Shown here one piece after another: positions 7,972 through 16,922 of a stretch of DNA of 64,000 bases (its first letter is position 1; each line of letters starts with the position of its first letter). Source of the DNA: PALSA-612 sp963755155 (lineage in GTDB: Bacteria > Actinomycetota > Thermoleophilia > Gaiellales > Gaiellaceae); the NCBI GenBank assembly GCA_963755155.1, contig CAVWIV010000003.1, positions 425,034-489,033 of the forward strand. The letters run 5' to 3'. The notes under the pieces are model-generated. The model was given only the letters and a program-made list of their open reading frames with translations. It was not told the DNA's origin and did no database searches. The translations under genes were made by a program, and so were the position numbers.

Positions 7972-10917
7972 CTAGCCGAAGCCGCCCTTCTCGTCCCATG
8001 GGTAGGGGACGCAGAAGGTGATGACGATGTCGCCGGCGCCGTTCTTGTGCTTGGAGAGGACGCCGGGGAAGCGATTCGAACCGGGTGCCGTCGGGCAATT
8101 CTTCACCTGGCTCGGGTAGTCGGCGACGAGCCCCCAGTAGAAGCCGCCGTTGAGCACGGCGCACTGGTTCGGTGTCGGTGACTTCGTCAGCCACGACTTC
8201 GAGGACGTCGCGCTCGAGCAGTTCGTCGGGCCTGGGTCCGTCGGACGGTTGGTGACGTTGAAGGCGCCGAGGCAGACGTCCCACAGCGAGACATCGGTCT
8301 TCCCGCTCGCCTTGACCACTGCCTTGTCGATCCTCGCTACAACCTTGAACGAAGGCTTGTCGACGCTAGATCGGACGGTGCTGACGCCGAATCCGGCGCC
8401 GCGCTGTTGGAAGCCCGTGCCGCACACACTGGCCGGAACCGTGACGCTCGGGTTGACGGTCATGCCCAGCCGGGCATCTCCCGGCGCAGCGGCCGCCGCG
8501 GGGCCGAATCGACTCGCAAGTGGCCCAGACCCCAGACCCGACGCAGTCGTCGTGGCCGACACCGTGCCAGTAGTGCCTGTCGCTTCGCACGTCCCCTCGC
8601 ACGGGTTCACGTCGTTCGCGATGTCGAACCCGTTGCTCGTGGTCGTGGCCGGCAGAGCGGCGGAGATCCCGTCGTCGTCGCCTTGAGCGTGTAGCCCGAG
8701 GCCCGAGTTGTTGATGCTCAGGAGGAAGAACGTCGCCACCCCGGACGGGTCGGTCGTCGCGGTGCACGGGCTTGCGCTCGTGCGACACGTGAGCGTGCCG
8801 CTGCTCGGGTTCGTGTCGATCACGACGCTGACGCCTTCGCCCGGATCGCGGGTTGCCCGAAGTCCTCGAGGACCGTGACCTTGACACCCGGCCGTGTCGT
8901 TGATGGTCGTGCTTCCGCTCCGTCAGCGTCGGCTGCTGGCTGAAGAACGTCGGAGGAACGTTTGCCTCATTCGGAGCAACCGTGAAGGTATCCGGCGTGC
9001 CGCTGTCGCTGCTCGCACTGATGCTGCCGTCGGTGACCGTGAGTTGCATCGTCTCCGCCTTGTAGTCAGTGACAGTCGTGCTCGTAGCGACGCCCGCCAA
9101 CCAGTTGAAGCCGTAGATCGGATTGCAGCCGAACGTGCCGGCGGGGTTCACCGTCGTGTTGCCTGCGTTGCAGCCGCGCGGCGACTGACTCAGCCCCGAG
9201 AAGGTGGCAGCGGGAACGTAGTTGGTCTTGACGTTGCCGAATGCGTCATACGCGGTCACCGCAACCGGGTTGAATGCGACGCCCGCCGTCTGGCTCGGGT
9301 TCGGCTGTCCCGTCCACGCAAAGCGGTTGAGCGCGGCCGGGACGACCGTGAAGGTGTCAGGCGCCCCGCTGTCGCTGCTGGCGGTCACGCTGTCATCGGT
9401 GATCGTCAGCTGCGTCGTCTCCGCCTTGTAGTCCTTGACGGTGATGCTGTTGGCGATGCCGTTCGGCCCGGACAAACCGTAGATCGGGTTACAGCCGAAG
9501 GCGCCGCCGGGTGTGACGGTCGTGTTGTCGGAGGCGCAGCCGCTCGGAGACTGATTGAGGCCGGAGAAGACAGCGCCGGAGAAGTCGTAGTCCGTTTTGA
9601 TGTTGTCCCACTCGTCATACGCCGACACTTCCACCCGGTCGAAGACTTGGCCGGCCGTCTGGCTCGGTCCGGCTGATCAGTCCAGCGGAAGCGGAAGAGA
9701 TCGGTTCCGGGGTTGACTGAGAAGGCTTCGGTCGTGTCCTGCTTTCCCTCGGCCTCCACCGTCAGGCTCTGCGTGCTTGGATCCGTAAAGGTCGTGCTCG
9801 CTCTGTACAGCGTCATGTTGGCCGGCGCTTCGCCGGAGGAGTCGAAAGTCAGTTCGCTCTGGTCGGTAGAGCACGCGCCCTGCGCGGGATAGTCGGGGGA
9901 CTTCAAGGCATCAGGCGGACTGTTGAACGGGCCTGAGAAGAGGACGCAACCATCCGAATTCCAGTAGGCGTCTGCCCCGGCGTTCTCATAGACGTCGGAG
10001 GCGGCGACGGTGACGCTGAACTCTTCGCCGGCCGTCAACGGCCCCACCGGGTCCGTGACCGTCAGTGCGCCAAGTGCGCCGGGGCCGACCTCGAACGCGT
10101 CGCTCTGCTGCGATGGGCCACCTTCGCCGGGGTCAGAGACCGTCAGGTGGCGTTCGGTTTCGGCGGCATACGCGGTAACAGTTGCCGTGCCGACGCCATC
10201 GGCCCAGGAGATGTTCGCGATCGGAGTAGAGACGTCGTCTGGAGCAGTGCTCAGGTCGGTCGCGAGCGTGCCAACGTCGTATGTCGTGATGATGTTGTCG
10301 AACTCGTCATAGGCGGTGGCTTCCGCCTCGAACTCCGCCCCGGCCATCTGGCTCGCGGCCGGTTGCGACGTCCACGCAAAGTGGTCGATTGGGCCGGGAG
10401 TCACCGTCACGACGGGGTCCTCGCCACTCAGCAGCAAATTCGCCTCGCCGGTGAAATCGGTGGACTCCTTCGCCTCAGTGGTCCACGTGTTCGATCCGGT
10501 CGACGGGGGCGCCGTCACCGTGATGTCCACGCTCACTTGCCCGTTTGGACCAACCTCGTTATTAGGGGAGCTCGTCAGCTGAACGACGTTGTCATCGACG
10601 GCCCTGTCCCAGCCAGAGACGTTCGGCAGATCGGCCGAGATAGCGGTAAAGCCGCCCGTCACAGTGATCTCCGCGGAGCCAAGCACCTGTTCTGCGCCGG
10701 ACACGTTCCTGAGAGTGACGGTGAACGTTTGGCTGCCGCCCACCGCGACGCTCGTTGGATCCACCACGGCCGTATACATTGGCCCCTCCTGCGACGTCGC
10801 CGCAGAAGCGAACAGGGCCGCCATGACCAGGCCCAGACTCGTCAGGGCGAGCAGCCTCGCGGGCTGCCGCCGACTTCCACGCCGCAACGAAATCCTCTCC
10901 AAACGCGGCTGCCGCAT
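7972..10917 (-). CDS. Secreted repeat-domain surface protein, frameshifted as sequenced
   Basis: Large exported protein of about 980 residues, read in three consecutive frames. ATG 10917 gives an N-terminal signal peptide (LLALTSLGLVMAALFASAA, then TSQ) and Ig/filamin-like beta domains. Each carries an AYDEFDNI-type motif: TAYDEFDNIITTY, SAYDEWDNIKTDY, TAYDAFGNVKTNY. Two roughly 110-residue units are close copies (GCNPIYG, VKDYKAETTQLTITD / VTDYKAETMQLTVTD, SSDSG.PDTFTV). The frame changes near 9668 (DQP into PSQTAG) and at one or more places between 8860 and 8925; the last segment ends in FCVPYPWDEKGGFG. A strong G-rich ribosome site (AGGGGGG) lies before the ATG. No sortase motif is visible. 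The function is unknown; a cell-surface or matrix role is inference. Confidence 0.75.
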
Positions 10918-10980
10918 TGCCGTAACCCCCCTAAGGTTGGCGCTGTGTCCGCGGGACACTGACCACGCGGGCGCCGATTG

Positions 10981-11541
10981 TCAAGCTCGAATTCTGAAGC
11001 TCGCTTCGAGTTCGCTGCACGCATCCGGCATCTCCGCCGCAGCCTCCCAGCGGCAGAGCAGCTGGTACTCCGTGCGGCGGCTGAGGAGCAGCGTCAGCCG
11101 CTGGCGCAGCCGAGCCCCTTCGCGCTCGTAGCCGATCTCGTACTGCCGACCGTGAAGCCCGGCGATGCGCACGGTCTTCGGCGCCCGCTCGAGCTCTCCG
11201 CCGAGGCTCGCGGCGAGCCGCGCGGCCACGCCGTCGAGCTCTTTCGCCGCCTGCGGCCAGAGCGCGGGGCGAAACGGCTTCACGAGCCTGAAGATCGTGA
11301 CCGACTCGAGCTCTTGCGAGCCTGCCTCCGCCGGCAGCACGGTCACGGAGCGAGGCGTCCGCGCGATCTCCCTCGCCTGCTCGGCCTGGAACGTGAAGCC
11401 CGGGCCGCTGACCGTCTTCATCGCCACCGGCGGTGCCACCACGATCTCCGCCTCCCCGTCGCCGCCGCAGCCGACCAGGGCCACGGATGCGATGACAGCC
11501 GCGACGGCAAGGGGGATTAGGCGTGATCGACGGGGGTACAC
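10981..11541 (-). CDS. Predicted lipoprotein of unknown function
   Basis: Small exported protein of 186 residues from GTG 11541. The N-terminus is a lipoprotein signal: basic VYPRRSRLIP, a hydrophobic stretch, then the lipobox VALVGC followed by GGDGEAE. The mature part is about 155 residues with no motif I recognise; it contains a repeated pattern of Arg/Glu-rich strands (GLHGRQYEIGYEREGARLR) that resembles small PsbP/LpqN-like actinobacterial lipoproteins, but this is only a guess. A longer open frame upstream (to 11694) would run through the divergent gene and was not used. TATCGT lies 9 bases before the GTG. Confidence 0.75.
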   Translation of the reverse strand: MYPRRSRLIPLAVAAVIASVALVGCGGDGEAEIVVAPPVAMKTVSGPGFTFQAEQAREIARTPRSVTVLPAEAGSQELESVTIFRLVKPFRPALWPQAAKELDGVAARLAASLGGELERAPKTVRIAGLHGRQYEIGYEREGARLRQRLTLLLSRRTEYQLLCRWEAAAEMPDACSELEASFRIRA

Positions 11542-11550
11542 TCGCGGGGA

Positions 11551-11556
11551 ACGATA
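11551..11556 (-). promoter_or_regulatory. Candidate -10 element of the lipoprotein gene
   Basis: Reads TATCGT on the minus strand, 9 bases before the GTG at 11541. Spacing is slightly long for a strictly leaderless start, so this call is weaker than the others. Confidence 0.3.
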
Positions 11557-11566
11557 AGGAAACGGG

Positions 11567-12007
11567 GTGATCGCATTGGGTAAGTCCAACACGAAGGTCC
11601 GTAGCGCCGCCGAGACTGCACGGCCGTACGTCGAGCGGGCGATCTCGGACGACGAGTTCCGCGAGAGCCTCCGGGCTGCGTTCAGCGCCGCCAAGGAGAT
11701 CTACGACGAGCTCATACCGCAGAAGGGCGTGACCGGAGTGGCGAAGAAGGTCGCGAAGGACGAGGACCTCCAGGACAGCCTCAAGCGGGCAGTCGTGGAG
11801 CTTCGCAACGCCGCCGACCGGATGCAGGACGAGAAGGAGAGCCACGGCTTCCGCAACGTGTTCCTCATCCTCGTAGGCGTCGCCATCGGCATCTTCTTCA
11901 ACCCGTTCACCGGCCCAGAGACCCGTCGCTGGGTAAAGGGACGCGTTTCGGGAGGCGAGTTCTCCTACAACGGCCAGGAACAGGCCGAGACCGTCACCGC
12001 CTACTAA
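11567..12007 (+). CDS. Small membrane-anchored protein, unknown function
   Basis: Protein of 146 residues with a mostly helical, charged N-terminal half (about 1-95) and a single hydrophobic segment FLILVGVAIGIFF near residue 100. That segment is followed by NPFTGPETRRWVKGR and an acidic, Gln-rich tail. The arrangement resembles YtxH-like or other single-pass helical membrane proteins with most of the chain in the cytoplasm. GTG 11567 is preceded by AAGGAAA, a plausible ribosome site 5 bases upstream; TTG 11576 is an alternative. It is divergent from the lipoprotein gene, 25 bases apart. I do not recognise a specific family. Confidence 0.75.
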   Translation: MIALGKSNTKVRSAAETARPYVERAISDDEFRESLRAAFSAAKEIYDELIPQKGVTGVAKKVAKDEDLQDSLKRAVVELRNAADRMQDEKESHGFRNVFLILVGVAIGIFFNPFTGPETRRWVKGRVSGGEFSYNGQEQAETVTAY

Positions 12008-12015
12008 AACGGCGG

Positions 12016-13467
12016 CTAGCGACTCTGCAATTCGCGAGCGGCGCTCCGGCCGCCACCGGCCGGGGCGATCGCCCGCGCGAGCGAACCGGGGTCGAGCCCG
12101 CTCGCGACGGAGATGTCGCTCGACTGCAGGAGAATCGCGCCGGCGGCAGGCGCACGCCCGGTCGCTCTCAGAGTTGGCGCCCAGACGGCCGCCGACGGGA
12201 AGTCGATGTCCTTTGCGTGCTGCCAGGCGCGAAGGTACGGGTAGGCGTTGACGACACCGTCGTAGCCGAGGAAGAGCAGCGACGAGGGATGGATCTCGAA
12301 GTGCAGGTGATACGGCGTCGTCTCGGCGTCGCCCGTGTTGCCCATGAAGCCGACCACGTCGCCGGCCTGTACCCGCCCGCCGTCGACCGCGAGCGGGGAG
12401 AACGCCGCCAGGTGGGCGTAGTAGAACTCGTTGCCGTACCGGTCGCGGAGCCACAGCCGGTTGCCCCCGACACGGTTCCACCCGACGGAGAACACCGTGC
12501 CGTCGGCGACCGCCAGCACGGGCGCTCCGAGCGCCGCGAAGATGTCCGCTCCGTGATGCCAGCCCGTCGTCGCGCGCGCCGCGCCGAACGTGTCGCTGAA
12601 GCCGGACGGGCCGTACACCGGGAAGACGTAGCCGGCGGCGGTCAGCCGCTTCGTCACCTTCGGAGCGATCTGAACGAGCGGTGACGGGCCGGTCGTGCCG
12701 GGACGGGGCATGTCAGCCGGTATGCCGAGGCCGCGGCGGCTGCCTGGCGGGACCGGCTGCGTGACGACCGGCGTCTTCACCACGACGGGAGTCTCCTTAC
12801 CCGCGACAGCGGCCTTCACCACGGGCGCCGGCTTGGGGCTCGAGGCCGAAGCCTCGGCATAGCCGACGAGGATCCGCGTACCGACGGGCAGGGCGGCGTG
12901 ATCGGCGTCGAGCCGCACGTCGACCACCGTCACCCAGCCGCGGACCGCACCGCCTTCGGCCGACAGCGAGCGCTCCTGCAGCAACGTGAGATGGCCCCAG
13001 TCACCGAGCGGCACGCGCAGGTCCGGCGACGGGGCGACGGCCTGCCCGAGCACGGTGAGGTTCGTGATCGCCGTGCCGTCAAAGCTCTCCTCGCCCGTCT
13101 TGGACGATGCCCACGTGCGGGCGACGACCGCGTCCATCGTGATCTCTCCGCCGAAGAGCGACACGGCGCGGAGGTCGGTCCTCGCCTGCGCGTTCACAGC
13201 CGCAGCCCACGACCTCGCGGCAATGCTCTGGGCGCTGACGATCGATCCGTCCGCGGGGTAGGAGAAGGAGACCGGAGCGGCGGCGCTCGTGGCAGCGGCG
13301 TCGACGAAGCCGGCGACGACAGGCGCCTGGTTCGGAAGCAGCACTTTCACCCCGTAGGCGATCCCGCCCGAGGCAGGCTGCGACTGCTGCCCGCTCTCCG
13401 CACCCGCCTGGGCGGTGAGCGACAGCAGCACGACAGATGCGAGCGCGAGCCCGCGCAACCCCACCAT
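12016..13467 (-). CDS. Secreted M23 (LytM-type) peptidase
   Basis: Exported zinc endopeptidase-like protein of 483 residues, expected to cleave peptidoglycan cross-links or activate amidases. The signal peptide is GLALASVVLLSLTAQAGA after the start. Residues 40-260 form a region of beta-rich sequence with a Pro/Val linker (KTPVVTQPVPPGS). The M23 domain near 290-400 keeps the zinc-binding set: GWHHGADIF near 302 and YHLHFEIHP near 388. The start ATG 13467 is supported by a CATAAT hexamer 6 bases upstream. A longer reading to 13695 overlaps the neighbouring permease and was discarded. It ends 9 bases from the convergent membrane-protein gene. Confidence 0.88.
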   Translation of the reverse strand: MVGLRGLALASVVLLSLTAQAGAESGQQSQPASGGIAYGVKVLLPNQAPVVAGFVDAAATSAAAPVSFSYPADGSIVSAQSIAARSWAAAVNAQARTDLRAVSLFGGEITMDAVVARTWASSKTGEESFDGTAITNLTVLGQAVAPSPDLRVPLGDWGHLTLLQERSLSAEGGAVRGWVTVVDVRLDADHAALPVGTRILVGYAEASASSPKPAPVVKAAVAGKETPVVVKTPVVTQPVPPGSRRGLGIPADMPRPGTTGPSPLVQIAPKVTKRLTAAGYVFPVYGPSGFSDTFGAARATTGWHHGADIFAALGAPVLAVADGTVFSVGWNRVGGNRLWLRDRYGNEFYYAHLAAFSPLAVDGGRVQAGDVVGFMGNTGDAETTPYHLHFEIHPSSLLFLGYDGVVNAYPYLRAWQHAKDIDFPSAAVWAPTLRATGRAPAAGAILLQSSDISVASGLDPGSLARAIAPAGGGRSAARELQSR

Positions 13468-13473
13468 CACGGG

Positions 13474-13479
13474 ATTATG
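13474..13479 (-). promoter_or_regulatory. Candidate -10 element of the M23 peptidase gene
   Basis: Reads CATAAT on the minus strand with 6 bases (CCCGTG) to the ATG at 13467, consistent with a leaderless transcript. Confidence 0.45.
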
Positions 13480-13493
13480 GCAACAGGACGCGG

Positions 13494-13874
13494 CTATTGC
13501 GGTGGTTGAGGGCGCAGAGCGCGCACGACGAGCTGTGCCGCGACGCCCAGCAGCAGCACTGCGAACAGTCGCTCGAGCACATCGTCGGGCAGGTTGATCG
13601 CGAGGAAGCCGCCCGCCACGACGCCCACGATCCCGCCGATTCCCAGCACGAGCGCGGACTGCAGCCGCACATGCCCGTACCTCCGCTGGCGCCACGTGCC
13701 GACCGCGACGACGGGCAGCATCGCGAGCAGGGACGTCGCCTGCGCCGTCAGTTGGTCGAGCCCCAGCGCGAGCGACAGCGCCGGCACGAAGAGAATCCCT
13801 CCGCCCACACCGAACAGGCCCGCCAATACGCCGGCGAGAGTGCCGAGAGCGATTCCGATCGCGACCTTGTCCAT
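13494..13874 (-). CDS. Half-size TSUP (TauE/SafE) permease subunit, second half
   Basis: Integral membrane protein of 126 residues, matching one repeat of the sulfite exporter/TauE family. It begins MDKVAIGIALGTLAGVLAG and carries the repeat signature GLFGVGGGILFVPAL. Canonical members are about 250 residues with two such repeats; here each repeat is its own gene. The ATG shares one base with the TGA of the preceding half (TGATG), so the two are translationally coupled and presumably form a heterodimer. The substrate, an organic or inorganic sulfur anion in known members, cannot be assigned. Confidence 0.85.
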   Translation of the reverse strand: MDKVAIGIALGTLAGVLAGLFGVGGGILFVPALSLALGLDQLTAQATSLLAMLPVVAVGTWRQRRYGHVRLQSALVLGIGGIVGVVAGGFLAINLPDDVLERLFAVLLLGVAAQLVVRALRPQPPQ

Positions 13875-14215
13875 CAGATGAATAGGCGTATGGCGAGGGC
13901 GACGAGCAGTCCGGCGAACGCGAGCATCAGCGTCCGGGTAGCGAGCCGTTGCTGGAGGCTCGTTCCCGCGAGCACGCCCACGGTTGCGGGGATACCCACG
14001 AGCGCCGCATAGCCCGGCTCGATGTCGCCGTGGATCGCGAAGAAGATCACGCCTTCCGCCGCGATGAGGCCGATCGCCGCCAGCGATGTCGCCATCGCAG
14101 AGCGCTCCGGATACGCGGCGAGGAGGATGAGCAGCGGCACCATGACGATTCCGCCGCCTACGCCGAAGAGCGCCCCGAACACCCCCGCCGCGAGGCCGAT
14201 GAGGACGAGGCGCAC
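13874..14215 (-). CDS. Half-size TSUP (TauE/SafE) permease subunit, first half
   Basis: Membrane protein of 113 residues with the repeat signature ALFGVGGGIVMVPLL near the N-terminus. It is the partner of the downstream gene. An ATG exists at 14221, but it overlaps the -10 hexamer TAGACT; the GTG at 14215 lies 6 bases after that hexamer and gives the sequence VRLVLIGLAAGVFG, so I prefer it. The gene is divergent from otsB with only 17 bases between the two start codons. Confidence 0.83.
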   Translation of the reverse strand: MRLVLIGLAAGVFGALFGVGGGIVMVPLLILLAAYPERSAMATSLAAIGLIAAEGVIFFAIHGDIEPGYAALVGIPATVGVLAGTSLQQRLATRTLMLAFAGLLVALAIRLFI

Positions 14216-14220
14216 CGGCA

Positions 14221-14227
14221 TAGTCTA
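14221..14227. promoter_or_regulatory. Symmetric bidirectional -10 element (TSUP pair / otsB)
   Basis: The heptamer TAGTCTA contains TAGTCT on the plus strand, 6 bases before GTG 14233, and TAGACT on the minus strand, 6 bases before GTG 14215. The two hexamers share five base pairs. Both downstream transcripts would be leaderless. Confidence 0.55.
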
Positions 14228-14232
14228 CGAGG

Positions 14233-14949
14233 GTGACTGCCGTCGATCCGCTTGCCGACCTTGCCGCGCGGCCACGCGAGGCGGCGATCATTCTCGACGT
14301 CGACGGCACGCTGGCGCCCATCGTCGCCCGTCCGGCGGAGGCCTCGGTGCCGGAGCAGACGCGCGTGCTGCTGGCGGTTCTCGTCGAGCGCTACGGGCTC
14401 GTTGCGTGTCTCAGCGGACGCCCCGGCGAGGACGCAGCCCGCGTGGTCGGCGTCGATGGCGTGCGCTACGTCGGAGAGCACGGCCTCGAGCTGGCACCCG
14501 AGGCCGGCGAGTGGGCGCAGCGGCTGGCCGACTTCGCAGCCGGCGTGGACTGGCCGCACGAGGAGGGTAAGCGACTGTCGCTCGCATTCCACTACCGGGC
14601 GGTCGAGGACCTCGCAGCGGCGGAGGGCGCACTCGGAGCCGTCGCGGAGCGTGCGCTCGCGGAGGGTCTGCGGCCGCGCTGGGGCCGTCGCGTTCTCGAG
14701 ATCCGTCCACCTATCGACCGCGACAAGGGCACAGCCGTCAGGCACCTCCTGGCCGAAGGCGGCCTTCGCCGAGCCCTCTACGCGGGGGACGATACGACCG
14801 ACCTCGACGCCTTCCGCGGCCTCGACGGCGTCGAGGTCGCAGTGCGGATCGCGGTCGTTTCGGACGAAGCGCCGGCCGAGCTGGCCCCCGCTGCAGACCT
14901 CGTCGTCGACGGTCCCCCAGGGCTCGCGGCCGTCCTCGCCCGGTTGTGA
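14233..14949 (+). CDS. otsB: Trehalose-6-phosphate phosphatase OtsB
   Basis: HAD-superfamily phosphatase of 238 residues that removes phosphate from trehalose-6-phosphate. Motif I is ILDVDGTLAPI at residues 20-30 with the nucleophilic Asp. ACLSGRP near 60 and VGEHGLEL near 79 are characteristic of OtsB, and the last HAD motif is YAGDDTTDLDAF near 178. No otsA synthase is in this window. GTG start is fixed by the upstream TAGTCT. The stop overlaps the NUDIX gene start by 4 bases, giving a two-gene unit. Confidence 0.92.
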   Translation: MTAVDPLADLAARPREAAIILDVDGTLAPIVARPAEASVPEQTRVLLAVLVERYGLVACLSGRPGEDAARVVGVDGVRYVGEHGLELAPEAGEWAQRLADFAAGVDWPHEEGKRLSLAFHYRAVEDLAAAEGALGAVAERALAEGLRPRWGRRVLEIRPPIDRDKGTAVRHLLAEGGLRRALYAGDDTTDLDAFRGLDGVEVAVRIAVVSDEAPAELAPAADLVVDGPPGLAAVLARL

Positions 14950-15506
14950 CGCACGTCGACGAAGCGATGCTCGCTCCCGTCCGCGAGCGCTATGGCGAGC
15001 CTGCCGTCCTGCACTGGGACGGCGAGGTCACCGATCCGGAGCTCGCGCTCATCACGTACAGCCCGGGTCGCCGCCACGACGTCACGCTGTTCGTCACGAA
15101 CGGGGATCGGCTCGCCCTCATCCGCAAGCCGCACTTCGAGCCCGGCATCTGGCGGACGCCAGGCGGGGGCGTCAAGGTCGGCGAGGACTTCGTCGAGGGG
15201 ATCGTCCGCGAGGGCCTCGAGGAGCTGGGCGCGACCGTCGAGTTGGAGCGCTACCTCGTGCGAGCGGAGGCGGTGTTTCGCTTCGCCGACCAGTCGGTGC
15301 CGTGGGTGACGCACGTCTTCTCTGCCTCTACGGATGCCTTGGTGCTGGCGGCGCAGGACACGGCCGAGATCGCCGAGGCTCGCTGGGGGACGGCGGCGGA
15401 GCTCGCCGGCCCGATCCGGGAGCGGCTGCTGGCGACCGGGAGAGCGCTGTGGCGCTACCGCGTGGCGCTCCACGATGCGGCTCTCGGCGAGCTGGCCAAC
15501 GACTGA
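14946..15506 (+). CDS. NUDIX hydrolase
   Basis: Protein of 186 residues with a NUDIX fold: strands LALIRKPHFEPGIWRTPGGG lead into the NUDIX box, whose key residues are GGGVKVGED followed by REGLEELG (residues about 73-95). Members hydrolyse nucleoside diphosphates linked to another group; the substrate is not evident. The N-terminal 40 residues (MLAPVRERYGEPAVLHWDGE) precede the domain. The GTG start overlaps the otsB stop as GTGA, so it is co-transcribed with otsB. Confidence 0.88.
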   Translation: MTHVDEAMLAPVRERYGEPAVLHWDGEVTDPELALITYSPGRRHDVTLFVTNGDRLALIRKPHFEPGIWRTPGGGVKVGEDFVEGIVREGLEELGATVELERYLVRAEAVFRFADQSVPWVTHVFSASTDALVLAAQDTAEIAEARWGTAAELAGPIRERLLATGRALWRYRVALHDAALGELAND

Positions 15507-15523
15507 GCCCTTGCGGCACCGGC

Positions 15524-15558
15524 GGGGCCACCCCTCGCCTCCACCCGGTTTCACGGTA
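15524..15558. repeat. 35-bp dispersed intergenic repeat, copy 1
   Basis: GGGGCCACCCCTCGCCTCC, one variable base (A here), then CCCGGTTTCACGGTA. It matches 62649-62683 at 34 of 35 bases. It lies in the 108-base gap between the NUDIX stop and the end of the convergent decarboxylase gene. The first eleven bases can form a GGGG-CCA-CCCC hairpin. The rest of the gap (15507-15523, 15559-15614) shows no gene. Confidence 0.7.
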
Positions 15559-15614
15559 CTAGGGAAATCCAGACCTGTGGGTGACGAAAGCGTGCCAATT
15601 TTGTGCCAGGCGGC

Positions 15615-16922
15615 TCAGACGCTGGCGGCCTCGCGCCGCAGCACCTCCCACGCAAGTCGCACGTCGTCCTCCGCCGTCCGCTGCTGACCGATCGCAAGCC
15701 GCAGCACATACCGCCCGTCGAGCTTCGTGTGCGAGAGGAACACCTCGCCGCTCGCGTTCACGCGCTCGAGCAGCGCCTCGTTCTCATCGTCCGAGCCGTC
15801 CCGCCGGAAACACACGAGCGAGAAGTGCCGCGGCGCCGAGACCTCCCACCCGGGCTCCGCCCGCACCCAGCCCTCGAACAGCTCCGCCAGCCGCACGTGC
15901 TCGCGAATCAGCCGCTGCAGGCCCTCTCGCCCGTAACAGCGCAGCACGGCCCACAGCTTCAGCGACCGGAACCGGCGGCCCAGCGCAGGGCCGTAGTCGC
16001 CGAGCGAGTCGACGGCGTCCGGCGTGCGCAGGTACTCCGGCACGAGCGAGAAGGCGGCGCGCAGCGCCTCCGGCCGGGGGCTCCACAGCAGCGAGCAGTC
16101 GACGGGCACGAGCATCCACTTGTGCGGGTTGACGACAAGCGAGTCGGCTCGATCGACACCGTCGAATGCCCACCGCAGCTCCGGGCACACCATCGCCGGC
16201 CCCGCATAGGCCGCGTCCACGTGGAGCCAGATGCCGGCGCGGTCGCAGAGATCGGCGATCGCGGGCACCGGGTCGACCGACGTCGTCGACGTCGTGCCGA
16301 CCGTCGCCACCACGGCACACGCGCCCTCCAGGTCGAGAGCATCGGGCCGTAGCCGAAACTCGTCGTCCACCGGCGTCGGCCGGAGCTCGAGACCGAGGAT
16401 CTTCACCGCTTTCTCGACGGACGAGTGGGAGTGCTCCGAGGCGACGACGACCCGCTTCCCCGGAGCGAGCTCACGGGCCGCAGCCAGCGCGACGAGTGTG
16501 GAGGTCGACGCCGTGTCCTCGATGTGCCCGTGCCAGCCGCCGGGCAGCCCGAGCAGATCCGCCACCCAGTCGAGCACGACCCCCTCCAGCTCGGTCGAAG
16601 CCGGCGACGTCCGCCAGAGGATCGCGTTCTGGTTGAGCGCGGCGGCGAGCAACTCCGCGAGGATGGCCGGCTCCGAGCTCGAGTTGGCGAAGTATGCGAA
16701 GAACCGGGGGTGCTGCCAGTGCGTCATCGCCGGCAGGAGGACTTCGTCGACGTCCTTCAGCACCGCGGAGAACGGCTCGCCCTGCTCCGGCGCCGTCGCC
16801 GGCAGCCGCGAACGGACGTAGCCAGGCTCGACTTGCGAAAGCACGGGTAGCTCGGCCACACGCTCGAGGTAGCGCGCGGCCCACTCGAGCGCCTCGGCGC
16901 CGTCCTCGCGGAAGCTGCTCAC
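15615..16922 (-). CDS. PLP-dependent group II (aromatic-L-amino-acid) decarboxylase
   Basis: Fold-type I pyridoxal-phosphate decarboxylase of 435 residues, related to aromatic amino acid, glutamate and histidine decarboxylases. Seen are THWQHPRFFAYFANSSS near the N-terminus, the ring-stacking region VVASEHSHSSVEKA, the cofactor Asp in WLHVDAAYAG and the Schiff-base lysine in VVNPHKWM near residue 268. The start GTG 16922 overlaps the polX stop as GTGA; a longer reading from ATG 16952 is possible. The closest family pattern is the tryptophan/phenylalanine/tyrosine decarboxylase group, but substrate cannot be read from sequence. Confidence 0.9.
   Translation of the reverse strand: MSSFREDGAEALEWAARYLERVAELPVLSQVEPGYVRSRLPATAPEQGEPFSAVLKDVDEVLLPAMTHWQHPRFFAYFANSSSEPAILAELLAAALNQNAILWRTSPASTELEGVVLDWVADLLGLPGGWHGHIEDTASTSTLVALAAARELAPGKRVVVASEHSHSSVEKAVKILGLELRPTPVDDEFRLRPDALDLEGACAVVATVGTTSTTSVDPVPAIADLCDRAGIWLHVDAAYAGPAMVCPELRWAFDGVDRADSLVVNPHKWMLVPVDCSLLWSPRPEALRAAFSLVPEYLRTPDAVDSLGDYGPALGRRFRSLKLWAVLRCYGREGLQRLIREHVRLAELFEGWVRAEPGWEVSAPRHFSLVCFRRDGSDDENEALLERVNASGEVFLSHTKLDGRYVLRLAIGQQRTAEDDVRLAWEVLRREAASV

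Noticed and set aside
8071..8085. tRNA T-arm-like string (CCCGGTTCGAATCGC, minus strand)
   Set aside because: It lies in the coding sequence of the surface protein and no acceptor, D or anticodon arm can be folded around it.
15524..15558. Known riboswitch (c-di-GMP, ydaO, cobalamin) at the repeated element
   Set aside because: The 35-base string matches none of the consensus cores I know, and copy 1 lies between convergent gene ends, where a riboswitch would have no downstream gene to control.
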